From Nephrocerus scutellatus (taxonomy: Eukaryota; Arthropoda; Insecta; Diptera; Pipunculidae), in assembly GCA_947095585.1 (NCBI GenBank), contig OX352761.1:32951777-33015776 (forward strand): DNA of 64,000 nt, in the 5' to 3' direction. Positions 43,999 through 53,967 of this stretch are shown piece by piece (the first letter of the stretch is position 1; each line of letters opens with the position of its first letter). The notes under the pieces were generated by a model that was not told the origin of the DNA, did not search any database, and saw only the letters and a program-made list of their open reading frames with translations. The translations under genes and the position numbers were made by a program.

Positions 43999-44130
43999 TT
44001 AAGTGATATACTGTTATGGTCAACAGAAGTGAGACACTGTTACATGTCCCACTGTTGTGGTCACTGTTAAGTGAGACACTGTTAAATGTCCCACTGTTGT
44101 GGTCACTGTTAAGTGAGCCACTTTTAAATG
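43999..44130. repeat. Three tandem 42-bp units
   Basis: 'gtgagacactgtta' followed by 'atgtcccactgttgtggtca' recurs at about 44030, 44072 and 44114. It lies between the LINE and the 118-bp satellite. Confidence 0.8.
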
Positions 44131-45335
44131 TCAGTACTTTGGGAACTAAGCCATTTCCCAAGCGATTCGCATGAAATTCGGAATGTAGGACTAAGATGCG
44201 ACTATAAGATTTCTTCCTACGGAAATTCTGGAATATGATCATTATTGTCTGGAATATCTGGTGCCAAGCAATTTTTCAAGCGATTCGCATGAAATTCGGA
44301 ATGTAGGACTAAGATGCGACTATAAGATTTCTTCCTACGGAAATTCTGGAATATGATCATTATTATCTGGAATATCTGGAGCCAATCAATTTTTCAAGCG
44401 ATTCGCATGAAATTCGGAATGAAGGACTAAGATGCGACTATAAGATTTCTTCCTACGGAAATTCTGGAATATGATCATTATGGTCTGGAATTTCTGGAAC
44501 AAAGCAATTTTTCAAGCGATTCTCTTGAAATATGGAATTTAGGCCTAAGATGTGACTATAAGATTTCTTCCAATGGAAATTCTGGAATATGATCATTATG
44601 GTCTGAAATTTCTGGAACAAAGCAATTTTCAAGCGATTCGCATGAAATTCGGAATGAAGGCGTAAGATGTTACTATAAGATTTCTTCCAATGGAAATTCT
44701 GGAATATGATCATTATGGTCTGGAATTTCTCAAGCGATTCGTATGAAATTCGGAATAAAGGCGTAAGATGTTACTATAAGATTTCTTCCAATGGAAATTC
44801 TGGAATATGATCATTATGGTCTGGAATTTCTGGAACAAAGCAATTTTTCAAGCGATTCGCATGAAATACGGAATTTAGGCCTAAGATGCGACTATAAGAT
44901 TTCTTCCTATGGAAATTCTGGAATATGATCATTATGGTCTGGAATTTCTGGAACAAAGCAATTTTTCAAGCGATTCGCATGAAATTCGGAATGAAGGCGT
45001 AAGATGTTACTATAAGATTTCTTCCAATGGAAATTCTGGAATATGATCATTATGGTCTGGAATTTCGGGAACAAAGCAACTTCTCAAGCGATTTGCATGA
45101 AATTCGGAATGTAGGACTAAGATGTGACTATAAGATTTCTTCCTATGGAAATTCTAGAATATGATTATTATGGTCTGGAATTTCTGGAGAAAATCAATTT
45201 CTCAAGCGATTCGCATGAAATTCGGAATATAGGACTAAGATGTGACTATAAGATTTCTTCCTATGGAACTTCTGGAATATGATCATTATGGTCTGGAATT
45301 TCGAGAACTAAGCAATTTCTCAAGCGACTCGTGCC
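44131..45335. repeat. 118-bp satellite, about eleven units
   Basis: The anchor 'aagcgattcgcatgaaa' recurs at about 44161, 44279, 44397, 44515, 44632, 44733, 44851, 44969, 45087, 45205 and 45323. The period is 118 bp, with one unit shortened to 101. Each unit also carries 'ataagatttcttcc' and 'ggaatatgatcattatgg'. Several minus frames (for example 44453-44713) only reflect the satellite, because 118 is not a multiple of three and the frames shift between units. Confidence 0.9.
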
Positions 45336-45746
45336 TTTTAATTTAATCGTAATATTGGCCACAACGTCAAAGAAATTTCACTCCAACCGCGCGTAAAGAT
45401 TACATGCACTCAGTTTTTAACAGCTCTTGCTTATCCCACTACTATCGACGCAACTGCATTACTGTGTTTGGGCAGTGATATGCAAATCCAATATGCACCC
45501 ACCTCATATAAAATTGTGATGAACATTTAGATCAGCTTATAAATTATTTATTCTGTTGTATTTGATGTGATTGATAATGATGTATGTGATTTCAATAACA
45601 TACAATCAAGCTCACAGCTTCAGCAAACGAAACAAACATATGCAGTAGTAGGCTGCGGTCAAGAATTCATCCGCTGCACAGTTTATGCTGCATGTTGGTC
45701 ATGTAAATGTAAATGTAAAAATGTAAATGTCAAATTGTCGCCCTAC
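45336..45746. other. Intergenic, no gene recognised
   Basis: No protein family. A 'tgtaaatgtaaatgt' stretch lies near 45705. The sequence is continuous with 46429 across the MITE. Confidence 0.4.
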
Positions 45747-45754
45747 AAGCAGAC

Positions 45755-46420
45755 TAGGCATGGGTTAATACTAATATTTGTAGATATCACCTGATATGAA
45801 TATATTCGTTATTTAATATTATAATATCTTAACCGATACGAAAATATCACTAATACTGGTATCTCTCATAGTAAGAAAGCTATGGTATAACATTTGAGAG
45901 TACAGTATTTAGACATCTATTTTTTTTTAAATACATACATATCTGTTTATGTTACATATGTATATTAAATTATGTTGTCAATACTATTATGTACATAGAA
46001 GCACATAGAATAAAAGAATAAGTTCTTTAGATTCCCATAGGATATTTAAGTTTGATACATGACTGAACATGTAACATAGAAAAATTATATTTATGATCAG
46101 CATCAATTGCCGAGTCAAATGACCGATATCCGTCCGTATTTTGAGCTATGAAACTGAATAGTACTATAAGACCATGAGATGCTTTCTGTCTCACTCCAAA
46201 TCACTTCATCTTTGCGCTTTCGTATCACACATATGCATACTGAATACCTACACATGCATATGAATATTAGTTCTCGATTGGATTACTGGAATAGTGTAAT
46301 CTAATACGTTTGGTGAATATCAACGTATCATAATATCTTTGTTATTCGTATTAGTGATACGTAATATGTACAAATATTAGTTATATTTTAACGAATACTA
46401 ATATATTCGTCTCACCTCTA
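45755..46420. mobile_element. Non-autonomous hAT element with perfect 8-bp target duplication
   Basis: AAGCAGAC flanks the element at 45747-45754 and 46421-46428. The ends TAGGCATGGG and, reversed, TAGAGGTGAG form short inverted repeats like hAT ends. Subterminal 'aatactaatatttgt' and 'caaatattagtta' words mirror each other. No coding sequence was found in 666 bp. Confidence 0.8.
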
Positions 46421-46428
46421 AAGCAGAC

Positions 46429-47740
46429 TGTAAGTCGGTTTAAAATGTAGCCGCAATTTCGTGCATACCGACTGCCTGCCATTTTTTTTTGTGCAGCACA
46501 AGCTGTGTAACTCCTTAATTCTTTACCGCAGCCGTAGTGATAGTATAGTCTCTGTTCATTTTCTATCAGTGCTCTGCTCTGCTCGTTCTATCAACATTGC
46601 ATAAAATGATACAGTGCTCTCGTGTTTGGTCGATTAACAGAAAGAAAAAACATACTACTGTAAGTTACAAAAAAGAGGCAGATAACAATGACAACCTGCA
46701 AGCTTCCTTGCAACTATTTTCTTTTCTTTTCGCTTATCGTATCCTTCATAATATTACATAATAAAAAGAGAACCAGATAAAACGAAATTAATTGCGTCTT
46801 TGCGTTTCAAAGCGAAAAACATTATGATGCATACTTCTATTTCCATGCCATACCACTTCCCCAACAACTCAATCACCCTCTCTCTCTCTACGGTAATATG
46901 TGTATGTGTAGTACTAGTAATTGTATGGAAACTCGAAAGTCTCCTTCGGTGTTCTGCTTACTCGTTCTCTTAGCCTTGCAGTTGCAACCCATACGGTTGC
47001 ACGAAAAAGTTTCGTGTTGGTTCTCTGCTTGCTTTCTTTCAGCGATAATTTAATAATTTATAAATTACAAAATTTCTCAGTGAAGGAAATAGAGCAAGAA
47101 ATTTTTATATAGATTTAGCTCTCTTGTTCTCTTTTAAGCATGTATTTTCAAGCAGTTGGGCTTTCTGTAGAGGAGGTTATGAGTAACAGTTTCTGTTAGT
47201 TTTTTGTTTGCTTGTTCCCTTTCGGCTTTTTTTAACATTCTGTTCGTCTTCTATCTTTATATAACAGACGGTTCGCCATTAACTTCTTATTAAATTAACT
47301 ATGCTTATCATTGTACTGACTGTATACTAATACAAAATCAAACAGTAATCTTTAATATACGGTTCATTTCTCATTGTTTATAGAATTATGACTCTGAAAT
47401 ATCCCTTCAGTACCATACGGTACTTTTCCACATATACACTTCTGTATATAATGATAATATGATGACAACACTTTCTATACAAATATGGAAGTGATATGGC
47501 CTCAGGTTAAAGAATTTCTAACCATTATAAGTTAGTTTTTTTTAACAAAATTAAAGCCTGCGTCTCGTAAAACCGTATGATGCTTTTGCATTGCGTAAAA
47601 AAAATAGACGTATCCGTTAAAATGCATCTTGTATTTTTTTTCATGCATATAGAGTGCATCTGAATTTGTTGATAAAGTCCGGGACGTTATCACGCTCAAA
47701 ACCCACGGCCGTGTCTTCGACACAGCCTACTCTGCTCTTT
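46429..47740. other. Intergenic, no gene recognised
   Basis: About 1.3 kb without a recognised gene. A CT microsatellite lies near 46880, and diverged 'gcttgctttctttc'-like words recur near 47030 and 47205. Short frames show no protein family. Confidence 0.4.
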
Positions 47741-47744
47741 TTTA

Positions 47745-48180
47745 TACATGTGTATCTCCGGTGGACAACACTTTTTGTAAAAATTTTGGAGACCCCAGCC
47801 GCGAGGTTGTGAGGCCCTATACAAATTTTTTAAAAAATTAACCAGATTTTCTTCTTTTTGGTTACCCCGGGATCGTTAGGCCCCATACAAATTTTTTGAA
47901 AAATTAACCCGATTTTCTTCAAATTCTATACACGTGTGTATCTCCAATGGACAAAACTTTTTGTAAAATTTTTTTAGTGACCGAGCCCTGAGTGCCTTGT
48001 TAATTAACCCGATTTTCTTCAAATTTTCAATACATGTGTATCTCCGATGACAATACTTCCTATTGAAATATGTAAGTGATCCGTCGCCAAGGAAGGGGGC
48101 TCCCATACAAACTTGAACTTTTTACACATCTGTATCTAAGGTGACAACAGTTCTGGTTAATATTTTGAAGCAAAGGGGCT
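47745..48180 (-). repeat. R110 units, reverse orientation
   Basis: Four units carry 'acatgtgtatctccggtgg'-like cores near 47747, 47932, 48033 and 48126. Flanks lack a recognisable partner element. Confidence 0.75.
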
Positions 48181-48199
48181 TTAATTGCGAGCCCGAAGG

Positions 48200-48960
48200 G
48201 TGAACGTGTGTACATTTGTACGTTTGTACGCTTATACGTTTATACGTTTATTTGCCGTGTCTTTTATCTCGACTTCTACCAGTCAAAATTTGATGGGCCT
48301 TGTTTTAAAACAATTGGTTAGCGCTCGGATTGCGATGGTGTAATTTTTTCATTCATTTTTCATAGGGCTTACTACCCCTGTGAAAACTGAAAAAAATACT
48401 CAATCTACGCATCGCTATCGATTTTTTAAGCCTAAACGTGCGCAAGGTAAAGTATGGTTTTTTCAGTCTATTTCAGAACGTTTTTGACTGAACGACCTGT
48501 CGCTTTTGAATAAAAGACCTACCATTAATGTTGCATTCTATAAGCCTTCTAAGGTAAATTAGTCTTTGGACTGAATTACAACTAAATATACATACACGGG
48601 TGTGTGCAGTCACTCGCATAGCAGAATACATTAGCTCGTCTGTCTATAGAAGTGGAAAGTTTTTGGTAGGTACTCGTATATCTCGGCTTCTACCTGTCAG
48701 AATTTAATGGGACTAGTTTTAAAACAATTGTGACGCGTGTGACGCATGTCGCGTGTGACGCATGTCGCGTGAAGCGCTTGTAGCGGGTGTGACGTGTGTG
48801 GCACGTGTAAAAAAAATAAATTCACCAAAAAAATTGTTACGAATTTTGTGAATTAAATGGTTACTATTGGGCTTTTAAGATAATTCAGTGTTTGGACTGA
48901 ATTACAGCTATCCATATGGCTAGATGAGAAGCTCGCCTTACTATCTTATTAATTTTTTCC
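48200..48960. repeat. Dispersed repeat shared with 8.6-8.9 kb, and GTGACGCATGTCGCG array
   Basis: 'ctcgacttctaccagtc' and 'gttttaaaacaattg' occur twice here (about 48268 and 48683). Between 48722 and 48810 lies a short array of GTGACGCATGTCGCGT-like words, the same word type as in the 57.4-58.1 kb repeat. Confidence 0.55.
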
Positions 48961-49060
48961 AAATAAACCCGGTTCAAACCTTGCACACATATGTATCTCC
49001 TTTTAGAGAATTTACATGAAAAATTTTTATCGGTTTTTTTTTATTCATGAATTTACTTAC

Positions 49061-49213
49061 GCAGAGAGGAAAAGGAAGGCTTGATGTGGCCGCCAGGAAC
49101 TCCTATGATGCGAATTGCATCTCCTGCTGAAGGTTCACATCTGGGGTAATCTGTGATGGGTCCAGGAAATCTCTTTATTGCGGTTCTGCTAGTGAGCCAT
49201 GCCTCGCCTTTTC
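49061..49213 (-). CDS. Possible internal coding exon of unknown gene
   Basis: The minus strand is open for 51 codons between a polypyrimidine-poor acceptor CCAG and a good donor GTAAGT. It reads GKGEAWLTSRTAIKRFPGP, then DYPRCEPSAGDAIRIIG, then GGHIKPSFSSL. Both splice ends would be phase 1. The composition (Pro, Gly, Cys, balanced charge) looks like real protein. I do not recognise the family. An upstream open stretch (about 49265-49465, ending before GTAAAT) does not match in phase. It could be an isolated exon, a pseudogene or retroelement coding sequence. Confidence 0.3.
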
Positions 49214-49746
49214 CTGGTTTCAATTCAATTTGGAATATAATGTTATTTCAATGAAGACAATTGGCATGTTAAAATTTACCTATCCGTGCCTTCAATTGTA
49301 CAATTTACGTTTTTCCTTTGTCTCGTCTTCTTGTGCGATGCGACCTCCTCGAAACTCACTATTGGAAAGAACGAAGTTTCATCACATGGCATACGAAAAT
49401 TTATCTTTTGGCATTTACAAGCCAAATAGCTCAATGCGTTAGAATGAGATGACGATTGTTATATTGTCAGCGGTGACATCTGACATAGAAAGCGTTTACA
49501 CGAGCATTGTACAAGTAGATTGAAGTATGTAATCCGGTGCCCCGAGCATGCACCATTACAAGCTCATCAGCGAACAGCCCCGCAGCTCTTCACAGCTGGG
49601 ATTTAAGGAGTGTTGTGTATGACAACACTGTTGGTATTCTTTTGACTTACTTATATTGTATGGCATCACTGTTTTATTGCTTGTCTCGTTTCTATTTGCT
49701 CTGTCTTTTGGATACGACGAACGGGAAACAACTTCTTCGCCAAATA

Positions 49747-50340
49747 TTGTTACGAAAAGTAGTTAGTAGTAGATTAAAAGGAATAAGAGTTTAGAATTAA
49801 GAAATTTTATAAAATGTTGTTGCTAAAATTCGTAGACTAATATAATAAGTGCATATATATATAAGTATAAGATTATGAATTATGAATGACTGTTGTAGTA
49901 GTAGTAGTAGTAGTAGTAATAGATTGAAAGGAATAAGAGTTTAGAATTAAGAAATTTTATAAAATGTCGTTACTAAAATTCGTAGACTAATATAATAAGT
50001 ATATATATAAGAATAAGATTATCAATTATGAATGACTATTTTTAGAAGTTTATGTACTTACGAGCTTAGTGTAAATAAGGAAAAGTACCACAATGTTCTG
50101 GTCTTTGCTAAATATTTCTGTATAGAGGATTGGAAGTCTCTGAAAACTTTTCAATGAGTATAAATAGGTGACATTTTGCCGCAGAGATTCATTCATTGTT
50201 TACAATTCAACCAATCAAGTTGAAAAAGTTCTGACAAAAAGGTAGATGTACCAGATAAGTGAATAGTAGTACAAGTATTTTAAGTGTTTTTGTGTTTTTT
50301 TCAGTAAATAAATTAACTGAAATTTTGCAAATCGATAAAC
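49747..50340 (+). repeat. 5' LTR of gypsy G2 with internal duplication
   Basis: It begins TGTTACGAAAAGTAGTT, as in the G1 3' LTR. A block of about 150 bp ('ggaataagagtttagaa' to 'aattatgaatgac') is tandemly duplicated (about 49768 and 49921), the copies being separated by a GTA microsatellite at 49894-49918. The right boundary is uncertain because no TTTCGTAACA end is visible before gag. Confidence 0.7.
50159..50166 (+). promoter_or_regulatory. Putative LTR TATA box
   Basis: TATAAATA lies about 190 bp upstream of the gag ATG, with an initiator-like TCATTCATT about 30 bp downstream. This fits an LTR U3/R boundary. Confidence 0.5.
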
Positions 50341-52560
50341 AGTAAATAAATGAAATGAAAATGAAAAGTGCAATCAACATTAAACCTTATAGTTTCCAGG
50401 AGCTTAAAGAAGAGCTAGGAAGGCGAGGCACTGCAGTAAATAAGAAAGGGTTATTTCTCCGATTGCAGCAAGCCGTCAAAGGGGAAAAGCAGCAAGCTGG
50501 TGAAGTGTTTTCAATTGAGACGGAGTTAGTGGAGCGAAAACCGTCTACTTAGGAAAATAAAGAAGTGCCAAACATGGAAGCTATGTTTACTGCCCTAATA
50601 CAAGAAATTAACACTAAATTTGATTACCATAGTAAACAGATAAAAACCAAAATTGACCATCAAAGTAGACAAAGTGAAGAGTTAAAAAAAAGCTAATTCA
50701 ACAAAGTAAACAATCGCAGCAACTGAATCAAGAGATAAGAAAAAAGAAAACAAGTTAGACCAGCAAAGCGAAAAGTTGAAGAAAGAATTGGGCCATCAAA
50801 ATCAGCAGTTAAATTCCAAATTGACCGATAAGTTTGAACAGCAAATTCAACAATCGCATAAACAAAGCCAGGAACTGAAGCAGGAATATAATCGGCCAAC
50901 TGAAGATTTGATGAAGGAGTTATTCGACCAACAAAATCAGAAGCTGGATAAACTAAGAGGTGAAATGAGTGAATTTCAAGAAACGCTCATGGAATTCAAA
51001 CTACGCTAAATGGTGAAATGGGTGGAATTCAAACACCGTTCTCCAGAGAAAACAATCAACTGGGCAGTATCAAAGTTTTTTCAGAATCTTTAAGTATCAA
51101 GAAAGGAATTTTAAAGCCTCCTACGTTCGATGGCGAGACAGCATTTGAAAATGTCGAAGTCCAGTTTGGAGTTGCGGTACAACATAATGGATGGTGCGCT
51201 GAAGAACAACTAATACGTAGTTGAGTTCCGGAAGAATCGTGAAGGAGTTGGACTTGCGCCATCGACAGTCTCAGACCTAGGAGCTAAGTAAAATATAGCT
51301 CCAGATGAAGAAACAACAAGGAGGGGAACGACTTCAAGAATTAGATCGGGAAATATCTAAGCTGGCACGACAAGCCTATTGTAGGGTTCCAGCTGATATC
51401 TTGGACGGATTGGCAGTGGATGCGTTCATAAATGATATTCTATATAAAAAGTTGAAGCTTCATTTGAGGACTACAACCAGAGGAAAATCGATGAATGAAG
51501 TATTGTCATCGGCTTTGGAATACGAAGCAGCTAGACCCAGCTTGTCTACTGAATTGGTTAGTTTAAAGAGGAAATCCGAAAATTAAAACTGGAAGCTCTC
51601 AGAACGACGGAAACCCAACATCTAATTCCCGTACAAAATGCCTTTGATGCCAGAAACCTGTACATTTATGATATATAGTCACATCACAGATGAATGAGGT
51701 GAAGCAGCCAGCTTATTACATCTAAAGAACCACGTGTTAAACTGGCGTAATGTAGAAGTACCCCTGCAAAGAAATGACAACGAGAGTGGTGGGCTAAGAC
51801 TTATTTCTGAAGAAAAAGTACAAATACCACCAATTTGCGAGAAAATCATCTATGGCAAGGTGAACGGTGATCTTGTAGACAGTAGAGTAGGAATAGTAGA
51901 GCCAACCAATTTCATTAAGATCTGAGTGCTATGCAGAAGAACTTTAGTGAACTTCAGCCCAACATACCAGTAAGAATAATGAATGTTAGCCCAACACCGA
52001 ACGTGATAAAAAAAGGAACAGTCATTGGCAAGAATCAGGAAGTAAGCTGTATTGCAAACTGTCAGCCTGTAAAAGTAAAGAACACGCCACTAGATCTGGA
52101 AAAGAATCAGATAATTCATTCAATGTGTAAACATCTTCCAGCAGCACAGCAACAAGCAGCAGAAAAGGAGCTGGATCAGTTTGCCGACGTTTTTGCTGTC
52201 AGCGACAACGACGTGGGTAAAACCAATAAAGTGTGACATCGAATCGATACAGGAAATGCTACTCCAATTTGACAGGCGCCAGGACGATTACCACTTGCTA
52301 AACAACAAGAGGAAAAAACACTGGTCAAGAAGATGAAACGCGATGGAATCATAGAGAAGTCTACATGAAGCTCACCTGTGGTACTTGTCAAAAAAATGAA
52401 TGGTTCAATGAGATTTATTGTAGACTATCGGAAACTGAAAGATGTCAACAAGAATGTTAGTTATCCATTACCACGTATAGATGACACGTTGGACACCTTA
52501 TCCGGAGCTAGAATCTTCAGGACATTGGATCTGAAAAGCGGATACTGCCAGGTAGAAATC
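50341..52560 (+). mobile_element. Gypsy G2 gag and start of pol, broken
   Basis: Gag starts MKMKSAINIKPYSFQELKEE at 50355. YSFQELKEELGRRG followed by KKGLFLRLQQAV resembles a SAP motif. After a stop at 50550, the gag continues in other frames: a Gln/Lys-rich coiled coil (50776-51009), the capsid block ILKPPTFDGETAFENVE (51018-51224) and LDREISKLARQAYCRVPAD (51305-51586). Protease-adjacent sequence follows to 52236. Reverse transcriptase begins at 52378 ([33 protein letters not shown]) but after VEI it jumps to a later site, deleting the catalytic box, and fuses to R110 at about 52570. It is close to G1. Confidence 0.85.
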
Positions 52561-52569
52561 TTCGGCAAG

Positions 52570-52815
52570 TTCTGGAAACCATTACAAATCCATACAAATT
52601 TTATGAAAAAAAGTACCCGATTTTCTTCAAATTTTATATGCATGTGTATTTCCGATGGACAACACTTTTTGTAAAATTTTTTGGAGTGATCGGGCGCCGG
52701 GGTCGGGGGGCTCTCTAACAACAATTTTAAAAAATGTACCTGATTTTGTTCAAACTGCACATTATGTATTCCCGATTAGAGAATTTACACGAACAATTTT
52801 AATTTTTTTGGGTTG
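52570..52815 (-). repeat. R110 units between truncated gypsy G2 pol and LTR end
   Basis: 'tgcatgtgtatttccgatgg' and the end 'aatttttttgggttgtttta' match R110 in reverse orientation. It follows the deletion in reverse transcriptase and precedes the LTR end without spacer. Confidence 0.75.
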
Positions 52816-52926
52816 TTTTACTGCTTATGATTAATTAAAGTTGTTATTTATAAATTAATAAACTTGTGTTGTGTTTTATTTGCAAAATCCTTAACGAGCT
52901 CGAATGCATAAATTTTGTAATAATAT
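52816..52926 (+). repeat. LTR 3' end of gypsy G2
   Basis: 'gttgttatttataaatta', 'aataaacttgtgttgtg' and a degraded end 'aattttgtaataa' match the LTR ends at 24501 and 29992. The upstream LTR part is replaced by R110. Confidence 0.75.
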
Positions 52927-53967
52927 TATAAAAAATCTTCGATATGCTGGGTCAAAGTGTCATGCAATAGTCGTTAAACAGACAAGAAACTGGGACTTTA
53001 ATTCTATTATGGTGAATGAAACAAGTGACATTTTATGATCAATTCACATTCTTTATCAGAAGAAGGTCGGTGTTTCGAAACGAAAAATACTGAAGCAAAA
53101 ACTTTGATTTGTCAACAGAAAAGTTATATTTCTCCAAGCTGGGACCCTGTATTTAACAAGACTGCCGATGAGAGCTTCAAGCAAAGCGAATCGTTAGGAA
53201 CTACAAATTCCTAGTTTTAAGTTCTTGATATATTTTTTTAATTTTAGTCTTTTCTGACATTGCTTTTACAATAATACCCGGTGTTTGTAGTTCATTATCA
53301 AGTCGCTGCAATGGGCTTCGACGAGGAAAAAGGCGGACTCTCTTTCTTCTTTTTCTTGAGAAAAAAAAAGTTTACAAAAGACCATTTGCAAGAGTTCAGC
53401 TCATGAGTATCCTTCGTATAAGTTGCTAAGGTTTGCTAAGTTTATTTCTAAATAAAAGATTTCCATGTACTGGTTTCATGGATAACAAATTTGTACTACG
53501 TTATGTAACGTTATTTACTTTAATTAATAGTTTCCAAGACATTTACTTAAAGATCGAAATTTAATCAAGAAAATGTGTGAACAAAACACACTGTTCATGC
53601 GTAATGAAAGTAGAAATAACGTCTCTTCGCTCCGGAAAAAGGAAAGAATCGGAAAGAAAGTTGGGATAACAAGAGCCTTGACGCAGGGTGTAGAAGTTGC
53701 TTTCCCTGTATCTCTCAATGGCTTTTTATATTGATGCTTTATTGGAAGCATCGTAAAGAAACAAATTCTTGTGTTTTTTAATCTCAACCTTTTTTAAGTT
53801 CTTGATATTTTTTTTATTTTCAGTCTTTTCTGACATTGCTTTTTATAATAAATAACAAATGATAATTAGTAATAATTATGCATTTAAGTTTGCTTTAGAT
53901 GTCCGCAACTTAGCATAATATTCCTGATATATAACAAATAAATATTCGATATATAATTTTTTTGCTT
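52927..53967. other. Intergenic downstream of the opsin, with a 53-bp direct repeat
   Basis: The block 'ttttaagttcttgatat' to 'cttttctgacattgctttt' occurs at 53215-53268 and 53792-53844. Between them an 87-codon minus frame has no recognised family. No canonical AATAAA was found on the minus strand directly after the opsin stop. Confidence 0.45.

Noticed and set aside
44131..45335. CRISPR-like array
   Set aside because: The units are head-to-tail 118-bp satellite copies with no unique spacers, in an insect genome.
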